Shown here piece after piece: positions 1-11,079 of a stretch of DNA of 64,000 nucleotides (the first letter of the stretch is position 1; the number at the start of each line of letters is the position of its first letter). The translations under genes and the position numbers were made by a program. The notes under the pieces are model-generated. The model was not told where the DNA came from and did not search any database. It saw only the letters and a program-made list of their open reading frames with translations. Origin of the DNA: Chlorops oryzae (lineage: Eukaryota; Arthropoda; Insecta; Diptera; Chloropidae); contig CM035808.1 of the NCBI GenBank assembly GCA_020466095.1, positions 24,324,796 to 24,388,795 of the forward strand, given 5' to 3'.

Positions 1-49
1 GTGATAGAAGGTAGAAAAAGAGTCGGGCGGGCGGGTTAAGCAAAGGCAT

Positions 50-805
50 GCGGCATCATGAAAGGAATTTTTTAATTTTGTTGATTTTTCGATAGGTGCC
101 ATCTAAAAACACTATGGAGACTACTTTTTAGATTTTTATTTTGAACGGTCCTTGAAATATCCTTGAAAATCCTTTTTTTAAGGCATTTTTCAAAATGTTA
201 TTTCTCAACAACCAATTGAGATAGAGAGACGATTTATGCAGAATCCGTTAGATAATAAAACAAGGAAGCTAAAAAAAATTGTTTTTAATTATTACACTGG
301 GAACATTTTTTTCACAAAACTAAAAAGAAAGTTTTGAATATTTTTTTCAGTGTATTCCCAGTTTCCCGCCACTCTATAATTTGTTTTTAAAAACACCCCT
401 TAGTATTTACTTTCATTTAAAAGAAAAAAATATTCCAATCAGATGGCGCAGCAGTGCGATATTCAAAAAATTGCAAGTGCACCTATATGCTCCCAGTACT
501 AATATCCAGTACAAATGTGTGCAATATGGTACAAAGACACATCACTCATACGCCAAGTCTTAAGTATAAAAATATTTTTTTAGCTTCCCTGTTTTATTAT
601 CTAACAGAATCTGCTTAGATCGTCTCTCTATCTCAATTGGTTGTTGAGATATAAAATTTTGAGAAAAAGGCTTATTAAAAGAGGATTTTCCAGGATATTT
701 CAAGGACCGTTCAAAATAAAAATCTAAAAAGTGGTCTCCACAGTGTTTTTAGATGGCACCAATCGAAAAATCAACAAAAATAAAAAATTCCTTTTATGAT
801 GCCGC
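50..805. mobile_element. Long foldback (inverted-repeat) element
   Basis: Two arms of about 230 bp, 50-280 and 574-805, are near-perfect reverse complements (outer tip GCGGCATCAT, then blocks such as GGTGCCATCTAAAAACACT and CAACCAATTGAGATAGAGAG in both). The loop of about 290 bp shows no credible coding sequence; a 60-codon frame in it looks like chance. The arms differ by scattered substitutions and small indels, so they have aged since insertion. The similarity may extend outwards to about 24 and 823 with gaps. It resembles foldback or long-TIR MITEs. No clear target duplication was found, so the superfamily is unknown. Confidence 0.8.
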
Positions 806-831
806 AACTCGCCAGACCCTTTATGTATGTT

Positions 832-962
832 TAAGGCCCATTTGCTACTCTTCCGATTAAAGTTTATCGTCACGATATCATCTCAAAATGTCAAAATTCT
901 CATAGAAATTTTTTTATTTTTCGGAACGAAAACTTTAATGAGAACAGTAGCAAACGGGCTTA
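832..962. mobile_element. Small palindromic MITE (TAAGGCCC tips)
   Basis: The ends are inverted repeats of about 35 bp: TAAGGCCCATTTGCTACT at the left pairs with AGTAGCAAACGGGCTTA at the right, and ATTAAAGTTT/AAACTTTAAT extends the match. There is no coding capacity. The tip resembles that of the nested MITE at 7666-7803 (GGGCCGTTTTCTC), so the two may belong to related families. That link is inference. Confidence 0.65.
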
Positions 963-1189
963 TGCCTATTAAGATTAGTTCTTAATAAAAATAAATATTT
1001 CCATTCACTCAAAATGGGAAAATTGGGGAAATTTCCCAAGGCAATTTACAAAGCTGAATGAATTTCCCTTTTTATTTCTGGCTTAGAAGACTTAAGTTCA
1101 TAAGAAAAGTGTTTTGAGATCTCCTTAGAAAAATACCTGCAAACTGCTGTAATTTTCGTGTATTTTCATTTATCTTAGTTCCGATTATA

Positions 1190-2485
1190 TTAGGTGTAGT
1201 AAAAAGAAATCCATTATTTTTGCATTAAATTGAGGGCTTTATTTAAGATAGTTAGAATGACCCGATTTAGGTCAAATATGCGCCGTTTTGTTCGATAACT
1301 TGTTGCCATTTTAAAGGTAATTTCATTATGCCTCTCTCATAGAAGCCCTCGTTCCTATTAGCAAAAAATTTAGACAGTCGAATTTCAGAAGCCTCTCTTG
1401 AAGCGAATGTTTCACCAGCAAAATTGTTCGCCATGGACAGGAACAGATGGTAATCACTTGGTGCCAGGTCCGGACTATAAGGTGGATGCAGAAGAACCTC
1501 CCAACCAAACTCCCGGAGCTTCTGGCGAGTCACTATCGATGTGTGTGGCCTGGCGTTGTCCTGATGGAACACAATTCCTCTCCTATTGGCCAAAGCTGGC
1601 CGCTTATGGGCGATTGCTTCCTTGAGACGGTCCAATTGTTGACAGTAGAGTTCCGAGTTAAGAGTTTTGCCGTATGGGAGCAGCTCATAGTAGATAATTC
1701 CCTGCCAATCCCACCAAACACACAGCAAAACCTTCCTGGCCGTCAATCCTGGCTTGGCCACCGTTTCCGCTGGTTCACCGTGTTTCGCCCACGACCGTTT
1801 TCGCTTGACGTTGTCGTAAGTGACCCACTTTTCATCACCAGTCACCAACCGCTTCAGAAATGGGTCGATTTTGTTGCGGTTCAGCAGCGATTCGCAGATA
1901 GAAATTCGGTCTATGAGGTTTTTTTGCGTAAACTCGTGTGGCACCCATACATCGAGCTTCTTTGTGTATCCAGCGTTATTCAAATGGTTCCAAACGGTTT
2001 TTTGTGCAATCTTTAGCTCTTTTGCAATCGAAACAGTGCTAACATGACGGTCGGACTCGATAATTTACATGATTTTATCGACATTTTCGACAATTGGCCT
2101 TCCAGTGCGTGGTGCATCCTTGACATCGAAGTTACCGGAACGGAATCGACGAAACCAAAATTGCGCATGATTGGCTGTTACAGTATCAGGTCCATAAACG
2201 CTATTCACATTTTCAGCCGCCTGGCTTGCGTTTTCTCCCTTATCGAAGAAAAACTGTAAAATGTAGCGAATTTTCTCTTTGCTGATGTCCATCTTTGACA
2301 AGCTCTCAAACAAAACTGAATCAATCAATCAAAAAAGTGTCAAAAAAGCTTTTTTAGTAGGAACTGTCATCTTTCTAATGCCCCCTAGCGGAACACGATC
2401 GGACTTATACAACGCGAGATGCAGATAAATAACGCCATCTATTGGAAAAATAATTTTTCTTTTTTTTTCTTTTTACTACACCTAA
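1190..2485 (-). mobile_element. Mariner transposon, copy 1
   Basis: A full-length mariner of 1296 bp. It begins TTAGGTGTAGTAAAAAGAAA and ends with the reverse complement of the same sequence, and is flanked on both sides by TA (1188-1189 and 2486-2487), the Tc1/mariner target duplication. The transposase frame runs on the minus strand from 2328 to 1267. A second copy lies 2.2 kb away in the same orientation. The family call is firm. The subfamily is not fixed: the motifs look nearer the cecropia/rosa/mellifera group than Mos1, but that is judgement by eye. Confidence 0.95.
1267..2328 (-). pseudogene. Mariner transposase, one nonsense codon
   Basis: The frame is 354 codons including the terminal TAA, the normal length for mariner transposases (about 345-355 aa). 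It encodes the DNA cut-and-paste enzyme that binds the TIRs through N-terminal helix-turn-helix domains (about residues 1-115) and cuts with a C-terminal DDE domain. Visible motifs are the WVPHE linker at 128-133, TGDE with catalytic D165, HQDNARPH with D257, and YSPDLAPSDYHLF with D292, giving D34D spacing. The only break seen is TAA at codon 88 (2065-2067), where copy 2 has GAA. The frame is otherwise open, so this copy is one substitution from an uninterrupted frame. A downstream ATG at codon 116 leaves a catalytic domain without its full DNA-binding part. Confidence 0.93.
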
Positions 2486-3817
2486 TATAACGATTTTTTG
2501 GCAATCCTAATCAATCAATTATGCGCGAAATATCTAAATAACTTCCAAATGTCATTATTTGAATCCAAAGTGTCTTAATGCATTAATTAAATAACAATTA
2601 TTTATCGAAACTAGTCTCAAATTCATCCAAAACTGATTCCCTTTTCCATATCTCTACGGTTGTTCTTCTCTTTGAACCATTCTAATAATTCACTCGGCTA
2701 ACGGAGCAAACATAAAGCGATTCCTTTCGATTTCATATCGGCATCAATGCAGTCAAACCGTGCAAGGAAATAAAAATGCGAAGAAAAATTGGAAATGAAT
2801 TGCTCTGATAAAAGATCTTGTAGACTTTCCCATTGCTGTACTAGTAAAAATTTTTTTTCTCTCTTCATCCATAATATAAAAGATATTTCCTTCCTAGCAT
2901 CAATCGTTTGAATGCCTTCGATGCGTTTTCTTGCATGACGATGGCAAGTGCAATTTATCACGGACTCAGCGTGGCACACGATGACGGCGTTGAAAGTCCT
3001 TTCGGAAGTGATTTATGCCACGATAATCTAATTGTAGTTTGTCGCGCTCGTAGACTATAATTCGAAAGTGTTTTTGGGAAATGTTTTATTTTTTTTTTCG
3101 GTCTGAAAATTTTTATTACATTTTCGCACGCACTCGTTCAAAAAAACTGAAAGTGTGCTAAATTTTAGGCTAAACGTTATTTCTAAGCAAAATGGGGCTA
3201 CCAATATGCGAATCATCGATTTCTAATGGGAATTTGTTTTAAAATTCAACTTTTTTTTTTTTTTATTCAGCATGTCTCGAAAAATTATTGCTCCAGCTAT
3301 AATAGTGATTTCTTAATTATTTTATTTTTTAAATAATTTTTTCGGAATTATTTCTTGAATTTAGACTGAACTTAATTGAACGAGCATGAGTATTGCTTTC
3401 AATTAAGATGACTTTGCTCATGCTTAAAAGCAACTGTTCGACAACATTTTATTCACAAGCAACATGTTTCAACGAACTGTCTTATTGGAAGTTCGAATAT
3501 TATCTCAAGAATGAAATGGAGAGAGCGAGATAAATTTTCTCTGCCGCTTTTCGAAAAGTGAAAACACCTGTTGGATTCACGAAATGAGTGGTTTTTTTGT
3601 TTTATTGTATTCAAGAACTCATTGCAACATGCTGCGAAGTAATCTTCCATACGAATCTTATAATTCGAAAGGGAAAACAAACCTTATCACTCATTTTTTT
3701 AACCCATCACAATCCATTGAACGGCAAATTCTTTTCGACTTAAGTAAATATTTTTTATTTGTTTTTTTAACAATATTCTCCTTTATTGTTTACTTTTATG
3801 TACTTAACATACATATA
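2486..3817. other. AT-rich spacer, no gene recognised
   Basis: Only short frames without recognisable domains occur here, the longest about 93 codons on the minus strand near 2698-2979. Poly-T runs lie at about 3085 and 3250. No inverted repeat or RNA gene was recognised. Confidence 0.5.
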
Positions 3818-4048
3818 CGGGTATGTGATTATTTTCCCTTTCCCGGATAATTCAATTCTCCAACTGATGTGATTTCCCTTTCTCTAGATTGAGGAGGAAT
3901 TTGAATTACCTCATGATCTAATTGACGATATGCATTCTCTATTAAAGTAATTCAATTTCCCTCTCAATCTAGGAAAAAGGGGAATTAATCACTTCAATTT
4001 CGATATTGAATTACCTTTCCCGCGAAAGGGAAACCAATCACATACCCG
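3818..4048. mobile_element. Palindromic MITE (CGGGTATGTGATT tips)
   Basis: The tips CGGGTATGTGATT (3818-3830) and AATCACATACCCG (4036-4048) are exact reverse complements. The match continues as TTTCCCTTTC against GAAAGGGAAA with small differences. Inside lies a second inverted pair: TCTAGATTGAGGAGGAAT near 3886 and CCCTCTCAATCTAG near 3960. TA-rich sequence flanks both sides, but a single target duplication cannot be assigned. There is no coding capacity. Confidence 0.7.
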
Positions 4049-4646
4049 ATATATATATTTTGTTTTTAGTTTTTCTTTATAAACTTTATTTTCCGTTAAT
4101 TCAAACAATTTTGATGGCAACAGAATATTTCGAATGTCTCTGAAACAAATTATCTAAGCTCTTCTCATTACTTCGAATATTATTCGGATTCCAGTTTCGA
4201 ACCCTTAAAAACATGTTGCTTACGATTTGGTGTTGCAATGCTTTATCTGCAACATTAGCCTGAGTGGAATTACAAGTATGATTACTATTTTTGAGGGTGT
4301 TGCGGATGTTGTTTTTTTTTTAAAGCTCATAATAATTAAAAATCCAGGTTATGATTCTCAAGAACTTAAAATTTTGCAAACATTTCATACTAGTAAAGCA
4401 CTGAAGTTACCTAGAATCTGCTCAGAGTGGCTGTGGCATATGTAGGTGCATGATATCGGCTTCGAATTTTCACTTGCTGAACATCTCCATCTCTTTTAAG
4501 TTCTCAGATTTTATTTATACCTTGAAATGCGAATATTGTAAATATGTAAAAAAAAAAAAACTTCAAGCTCAGATTGCATGGAATTAAAATGATTTTTCAA
4601 AGAAGACTCAATTTGGTGCTTTCTCATCAATAAAGCTTTCTGTTTT
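4049..4646. other. Spacer before split MITE
   Basis: AT-rich sequence with poly-T and poly-A runs (4312-4320, 4548-4560). A 72-codon plus-strand frame at 4227 has no recognisable domain. Nothing else was seen. Confidence 0.4.
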
Positions 4647-4661
4647 CGATCTTCTCTAATA

Positions 4662-5952
4662 TTAGGTGTAGTAAAAAGAAATCCATTAATTTTGCATTAA
4701 ATTGAGGGCTTTTATTTAAGATAGTTAGAATGACCCGATTGAGGTCAAATATGCGCCGTTTTGTTCGATAACTTGTTGCCATTTTTAAAGGTAATTTTAT
4801 TATGCCTCTCTCATAGAAGCCCTCGTTGCTATTAGCAAAAATTGAGACAGTCGAATTTCAAAAGCCTCTCTTGAAGCGAATGTTTCACACAGCAAAATTG
4901 TTCGCCATGGACAGGAACAGATGGTAATCACTTGGTGCCAGGTCCGGACTATAAGGTGGATGCAGAAGAACCTCCCAACCAAACTCCCGGAGCTTCTGGC
5001 GAGTCACTATCGATGTGTGTGGCCTGGCGTTGTCCTGATGGAACACAATTTCCTCTCCTATTGGCCAAAGCTGGCCGCTTATGGCCGATTGCTTCCTTCA
5101 GACGGTCCAATTGTTTACAGTAGAGTTCCGAGTTAAGAGTTTTGCCGCATGGGAGCAGCTCATAGTAGATAATTCCCTGCCAATCCCACCAAACACACAG
5201 CAAACCCTTCCTGGCCGTCAATCCTGGCTTGGCCACCGTTTCCGCCGGTTCACCGTGTTTCGACCTCGACCGTTTTTCGCTTGACGTTGTCGTAAGTGAC
5301 CCACTTTTCATCACCAGTCACCAACCGCTTCAAAAATGGGTCTATTTTGTTGCGGTTCAGCAGCGATTCGCAGATGGAAATTCGGTCTATGAGGTTTTTT
5401 TGCGTTAACTCGTGTGACACCCATACATCGAGCTTCTTTGTGTATCCAGCCTTATTCAAATGGTTCCAAACGGTTTTTTGTGCAATCTTTAGCCCTTTTG
5501 CAATCGAAACAGTGCTAACATGACGGTCGGACTCGATAATTTCCATGATTTTATCGACATTTTCGACAATTGGCCTTCCAGTGCGTGGTGCATCCTTGAC
5601 ATCGAAGTTACCGGAACGGAATCGACGAAACCAAAATTGCGCATGATTGGCTGTTACAGTATCAGGTCCATAAACGCTATTCACATTTTCAGCCGCCTGG
5701 CTTGCGTTTTCTCCCTTATCGAAGAAAAACTGTAAAATGTAGCGAATTTTCTCTTTGCTGATGTTCATCTTTGACAAGCTCTCAAACAAAACTGAATCAA
5801 TCAATCAAAAAAGTGTCAAAAAAGCTTTTTTTAGTAGGAACTGTCATCTTTCTAATGCCCCCTAGCGGAACACGATCGGACTTATACAACGCGAGATGCA
5901 GATAAATAGCGCCATCTATTGGAAAATAATGGATTTATTTTTACTACACCAA
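4662..5952 (-). mobile_element. Mariner transposon, copy 2
   Basis: This is the same family and orientation as copy 1, 1291 bp, beginning TTAGGTGTAGTAAAAAGAAA and flanked by TA (4660-4661 and 5953-5954). The right tip reads CTACACCAA, lacking one T compared with copy 1. The two copies are nearly colinear, differing by scattered substitutions and single-base indels. It sits inside the left arm of a MITE, so it arrived later than that MITE. Confidence 0.93.
4725..5804 (-). pseudogene. Mariner transposase with several frameshifts
   Basis: The frame opens at 5804 and is intact for about 175 codons, including codon 88 (GAA, where copy 1 has TAA) and the TGDE motif. An extra T in a T run near 5274-5278 then shifts the frame just after NVKRK. 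A further extra T near 5049 breaks the region before HQDN, and bases inserted near 4887 (TTTCACACAGC against TTTCACCAGC in copy 1) break it again. The normal stop is changed (TAA to TCA), so the original frame would read to a TAA at 4725-4727. The WVPHE linker reads WVSHE. It cannot make an active enzyme. The indels in homopolymers could partly be sequencing errors. Confidence 0.9.
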
Positions 5953-6177
5953 TATATTTCATTGAGATTTTTTCATTTGGGATCTTCCCCTTAACGTGTT
6001 TTTGCTTTCGAAAGCTTCGAAAACTCCGAAAACTCGTAAATCAAGAAGACTTAGAATCTAATGAACGTAGTTTTGTATGAAAAATTTTGAATTTTTCCGC
6101 TTTTTTTTATCTTTCCACGTTCAAGCGAAGATCCCTAATGAAAAATCTCAATGAAATATATTTTCGGAGAGATCGGG

Positions 6178-7623
6178 ATTGATATTTTTTATGTTTATAC
6201 TTACATTTAAGAATCGTTCCATCACATTTCATCATTCAAAAGAACAAGAAGCACCGTCACTTCGCTTGAGAATACCCGCATAGCACGCACGCGAGAGCCC
6301 GCAACATCCCTAATTTGTATCTCTAACTCATAAAGACAATCGCTAGCAACGCACAGTTTGAACTGAAGCGACGTTGAGTGCAGTTCGAATACGCGGCATT
6401 TTCCAATGACAGTGGGCCAGAATTTGTATCTGAATGCAAAGCCGTCGCCGCAGTGAAAAGGGCAACAGTTTTCAATTGAATCATTTCGATTGACTTCAGT
6501 AGCATTTGGTTAAGAGACGTGCATTGTTGTGCCGTGAGAACGGTTCGAATTAATTGTGTTGTCATTCAGTAACGTGGATATTTTTAAGTAACGCAAAAAC
6601 ATCAACAAAAAAAATAAATAAATTCCAACCGCAAAAAAAAAATATTTCGACTCGCATTTTTGCGCATTTTTTCCGACAATTATTTTTGGTGCCCTCATTA
6701 CGGTTAGTGTTTTTGGTGTGAGTTACAAAAATAGATGATTTAGAAAGCTCCAAAGAAGTTTGTTAATTAAGTGCAATGACTAAGAGAATTAAAATGAATT
6801 TTTTTTTATATTTTGTTTTCTCAATTTTTACTCAATATGTGGCTGGAAAACGTGCTGAGCAACTACTCATACCTTCGTATGATGATTGCGTGTATTTGTG
6901 CCATTCAGAGAGCCGCAATTCTCAGTTGATGTGCTCCAACAACTGGATTTAGCCGTATATTTGTTGTTTCTAGCCATCGTTAACGTCTGAGAGTTAGCCA
7001 TAAAATACTGAGTGAGCGTCTGAAAAACACAAGAAAAAAAAAAAACGAAACAACAACAAAAAAATTGTTTATTTATAACTTTGAGCAGCTACTTTACTTT
7101 GTAGCAAGACGAAGTTTGTTTCAAAAAAGTTCACAAAAAATGCCCTTGTTTATGTTTTTTTAATATCGGGGATTAGCGAGCCGCTAACTTTAGTGATTCG
7201 ATTTAAATTGATTAGAGGAAATTCATTTTCATTTTCGTGCAAAAGAAAGTAGAATCCAAAAGTGTGTTTTCACTGAGATGTGAATATTCTGGAATTTCAT
7301 TGACTCATATTCAGTTCAAGATCATCAATAAACATTGTCGTAATTGTGTGAAACTTAACTTCGGATCGGTTCATTCATTCAATCGTTCATTTGTTCGCTT
7401 TTCATAAGCTTTTTTTCGAGCTTGATACAATTGATCACATGAGACGTTGGATTGAGAAAAACAAAACAAAAAAAAACTATCGGATATCGAAATCGGGTTT
7501 TCCATTGGCATTCTAATGAGATGTATCTTTTTTAAATAAATTATTTCATTTTTTTATTCGATTTAAATTTAATTTTCAAAATTAATTATTTTCTTGAACT
7601 TTCTTTGCATTTTTTTATATTTT
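6178..7623. other. Spacer with a locally GC-richer patch
   Basis: At about 6230-6560 the base composition is visibly less AT-rich than its surroundings, and Inr-like TCAGT strings occur (for example 6566-6570 and 7311-7316). This could be an old promoter or 5' UTR, but no splice donor or ORF supports it. The rest is AT-rich with A and T runs and frames under 85 codons. Confidence 0.3.
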
Positions 7624-7931
7624 CGCTCATAGTCTTCAACGTAGTTTAAACTTTTTGAAGGTTTAGGGCCGTTTTCTCATCTACTTTTAAGCTATATCTG
7701 CCAGTTAAAATTCATTTTCTTTGACTTATTAATCAAAATTTGTATGAAATTATCATCAGGATAATTTAACTTACCAATAAAAAAAAAGACGAGAAAATAG
7801 CCCTTTAAACTTTCAAATGATAGTCTTCAGGAGAGTTTAAGCCAGATTTCTTAATATTATATGAAAATTTTTGAAGAATTCAAATAAAGCAAAGGTATTT
7901 GAATCAAACTGGTACGAAGACTCTTTAAAAT
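7624..7931 (-). repeat. GTCTTCAA repeat, copy D1 (reverse), interrupted
   Basis: Read on the minus strand this matches the repeats at 16821 and 19241: TAGTCTTCGTACCA, ACTCTCCTGAAGACTATCATTT, then AAAGTTTAAACT...GAAGACTATGAGC. It is cut by an unrelated MITE at 7666-7803. Its distal end is shorter than in copy D3. It is non-coding. Confidence 0.75.
7666..7803. mobile_element. Nested MITE with TTTA target duplication
   Basis: The ends GGGCCGTTTTCTCATC and GACGAGAAAATAGCCC are inverted repeats, and TTTA flanks both sides (7662-7665, 7804-7807). Removing the element and one TTTA restores continuity with the paralogous copy at about 19377-19430 (CCTGAAGACTATCATTT, then AAAGTTT and further bases). 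That is an in-window empty site, which makes the insertion boundaries credible. It is 138 bp and non-coding. Confidence 0.75.
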
Positions 7932-9719
7932 GAAATTTCTCAATTTTTTTTTATTGACAAATTTCGTATTTAATTGTATGGAATTTCATAAGAAAAATCC
8001 TTAAAATTTCTCTTATAGAAAGATAAGCAAAAGGAAATTCTGGCAAATTCCACAGAAGGCAAATCAAGCGCCAGAAAATAAAATTGCTTTTTTTAAATGA
8101 AAAAAAAAATTTTTATTTGAATTTTTTCGAATATCATTTTCTGTTTTTCCTTACTTGCCTTTTAAAAGATTTCTGCGAATTAACGAAATTCGTCAAGATT
8201 TTTAAGAATTTTTAATTGTTTCCCATCCCTTTCTTGCTCCTTGCAATGTGCTTTATAGACCATCCAAGGATCTCAAAGCGTACCCAGAGCTGTAATATAA
8301 TTTTTTCTTTTATTTTCAATAAAAATGAGCTTACATGAGTGATGCTGTTCTTAATGACAAAAATACATGTAAAGGTTTGCGTCCTAGACGCCTATTTTAC
8401 TAAATAACTAGACGAATGAATGCAAACTTTGAATATTCCTTTAATTCTAAAGCTCATAGAATTTTTTTGTACCACAGCTAATTTCAAGGAAATCGAGGAA
8501 CTTTCATATTGATCATTTATTGCAGCGTCCTCAACGCCAACTCTTTCAACTGGCCCGTTCTTATTAATGAAATTTATAATCTCTTTTCCTATATTTTCGA
8601 TAAGCCTGCCGCTTACCCAAATTTTAATTCTAGCAGACCTTGATTATCAAATTCCTTTCATATTGAAAACTTAACTTAAAGTGCACGAGAGCAGTTTATG
8701 GGATTTGGCCATAGAAATGCTCCGATGTTTGCCAGAAGAGCAAAAGATATCGAGGTTTTTTTTTCTTCAAATTTTTAGTTGGGGATATGATGCATTTTTT
8801 TGAGTTAATCTGGGACTTAATTGTTTTATTATTTTTTTCTTATTTTTTATTTATTTTTTTATTTATTTGTTTTATTTATTTAATTTTTTTTTTATTTATT
8901 TTTTTTTTATTTATTTATATATATATATATTTTTTTTTTTTGAAATACCGCTTCAATTTTCACAAATTGAAAAGCATCTTTTCGACTGGAGAATCAAAAG
9001 TGTTATTTTTTAAAATTTCAATGCTCTTTTACTTCTTTTTGAACTCCCTAAATCATAAGTGTTTTACTTGAGGACCCATTTCCCATTTAAGTCTTTCAAA
9101 GAATTCTGATACATTCCTTTAACTGTAGTTAATATCTATAGGCCAATTCGGAGGAAAACGGTCCCAAAGATCAAACCATAAATTACGTAATTTCATTGCT
9201 AAACTGTTAAAAGTTTTCATAATTATAAATCCTTCAGAATCACATCCTTTTTTTTTTTTTTTAAATATTATGAGCTAAAACCTTAAAAAAAAGTATTTGT
9301 GACGGGTATGACCAAACGGCATTGCCCTATTTTAACACGATTTCTGGTATGGTTATGGTCTATCACTGATTCGCAAGCACAAGGAAATCTCCCTTCACTT
9401 CACCTAAATTGTAAAAGTTTCGTCCCAAAATGAAATGGCTAAAAATTGTAATCATTCTCGTTGAATTTGCGTGCCTCTCTCACCTGGAGAGTCTCGACGT
9501 TCCTCATCAACTTCTGTAAGCTGTTTCAAAAGTTAAATTACTTTATAAGACCCCATAATACACTTCGTATGACTTTGTCGGTGATTTCAATCCTCAAATC
9601 TGCTTGATGTACCTACTTAAGAAAATTCATTTAATCTGTTTTTAAATAATAAGAATTTTCAGGTGTTAATAATTTATTTTTCACTAATCGGATTTACTCC
9701 TTCGCTTTATGGTAGCAAC
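7932..9719. other. AT-rich spacer with low-complexity T/TA tract
   Basis: A T-rich tract with a short (TA)n run spans about 8820-8942; the 94-codon frame across it is low-complexity. Sequence at 9236-9260 (AATCACATCCTTTTTTT) recurs at about 17075, hinting at a poorly defined dispersed repeat. No gene was recognised. Confidence 0.4.
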
Positions 9720-10144
9720 GCAAGTGCACGCACTTAAGTGAAGCCAGAAAAGCATAATTCTCAGAAAAGACCAAAAGTAGCTATTGACCTAATAGATTGG
9801 CTTGTTCTTTGCTCTGCAACGAATTGAAGCGAATTGAGATTCGATGAATCACCGAGAATTGTCGGAATGTTCGTTACCTTGAACAATCAAGCTTATCGCG
9901 TCAGAGTAACAAACAAAAGAATTTCCCCCACACAAGAAAAACATTCCGAAACGAAAATGAAAACAGTCAACTCTCTGGACTCTCCTCCGACTGACGTTAT
10001 TTTCGCAATGTATGCATTCAATGCATAAAAGCTGCAGCTTTATGTGAATTTTCATGCTCATTAGACTTAAGTCGAGCAAAGCTTCCAGTCGATTCCACAG
10101 TCAAGTCCAGTCCAGTGCAGGCCATTTTCTGTGCGGTTCCGTTC
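9720..10144 (+). promoter_or_regulatory. Candidate promoter region
   Basis: The base composition becomes visibly less AT-rich here. At 10143-10148 TCAGTC fits the insect initiator (TCAKTY), placing a possible +1 at A10145. No clear TATA box lies about 30 bp upstream, and only a partial DPE match (AGA) is at +28. The region precedes a strong splice donor at 10588/10589 and the ATG exon at 14605. The call is inference from context. Confidence 0.3.
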
Positions 10145-10588
10145 AGTCGAAACGGGCAAATATTGGAGTTCAGAAAATGTTTGCAGCTGCGGAACCTACA
10201 AATTGCGGCGAACTCAACGCCACACATACATACATACATTCGCCATGTGCTGTGGCAACAAGAAATTAACAGTTCCGTTCGCATTGTATCTACACGAGAA
10301 TGCAGCAAAACTCTTGGCCGTTAACGGCGTCAAAAGTGTTCGAAGCGATTGGAGAGGAGGAGAATACGTTTAAAAAGAGCCAACAAATAAGAAATAATAA
10401 GAAAAAAAATAAACAGAAAGAAAAATCAACACACGAACATGCATGCACGCTTGAGTCGTCTGCGGAATACTCAAGAGCTGCGTGCGTGTTCATGTCTTGT
10501 TCGCTGACTTTATCACTCACAGTCGCAGCCATTCGAAGACGTCGCCGGCTCTGGGCCGTAAAGTCAGCCAATTTACCTGCTTCGACAG
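10145..10588 (+). other. Candidate non-coding first exon
   Basis: This GC-richer segment ends in CGACAG followed by GTAAAGT (donor at 10589), a strong insect 5' splice site. Joined to the acceptor at 14604 it would give a two-exon 5' UTR. It contains several short frames on both strands, none with a recognisable domain. The start is set only by the initiator-like TCAGTC. Other upstream exons outside or inside the window remain possible. Confidence 0.35.
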
Positions 10589-11079
10589 GTAAAGTAGGCA
10601 ACACGTACACATGTACACACGTATGGTTGCAGGCACCTTGTCCCACTATCTCCTTTGGAACTGTTAGTTCATCTTATCTACGGAGAGCGCAAAAATTCTC
10701 CGTTTTTTAAAATTTATTTTCTCATATTTATTCTGTACACAAAGGGACGCTTATCTTCACAGAAATAAATGAGATTTACACGTAAATTGCGATAAGCATA
10801 TTTGGCTAAAATGTTAAAATGTGACGAAGGGGGAAAAAACGAGTGATAAAAATCACAAGAAATTGTGAAAATCGTTACGAAAACTCCGCGTGGGATAGTC
10901 CGAAAAAATTAATTTCAAAATTCAGAACGCACAATTTCAATGGAATTTTTTTTTTATTTAATTTTTTTGAATTTCGTGGCTCTTATGAAGTTGTTCTTTT
11001 CTTCTTTGACGTTTTTTTCTGTTAGCTTTGAATTTTATTTTTATTTTTATTTATGTTTTATATTTCCAAATATGCGTGC

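Larger units (their letters stand above)
4647..6177. mobile_element. MITE split by mariner copy 2
   Basis: The right arm (about 6114-6177) is the reverse complement of 5955-6000: TATTTCATTGAGATTTTT against AAAATCTCAATGAAATA, with a matching CACGTT/AACGTG block further in. The 16 bp left of mariner copy 2 (CGATCTTCTCTAA) resemble the complement of the last bases of the right arm (CGATCTCTCCGAAAA). The left terminal repeat was therefore probably interrupted when the mariner entered a TA within it. Without the mariner the element is about 240 bp. A related fragment lies at 51358-51430. Confidence 0.65.

Noticed and set aside
1447..2016. A 189-codon plus-strand frame
   Set aside because: It is the antisense of the mariner transposase and mirrors its codons; no independent support.
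8787..9071. A hydrophobic 94-codon frame (possible membrane protein)
   Set aside because: It is produced by a poly-T/TA tract, so the phenylalanine and isoleucine runs are compositional.
10583..10596. CAGGTAAAGT as a ratchet point
   Set aside because: No pyrimidine tract before it and it lies upstream of the coding exon; it fits better as an ordinary donor.
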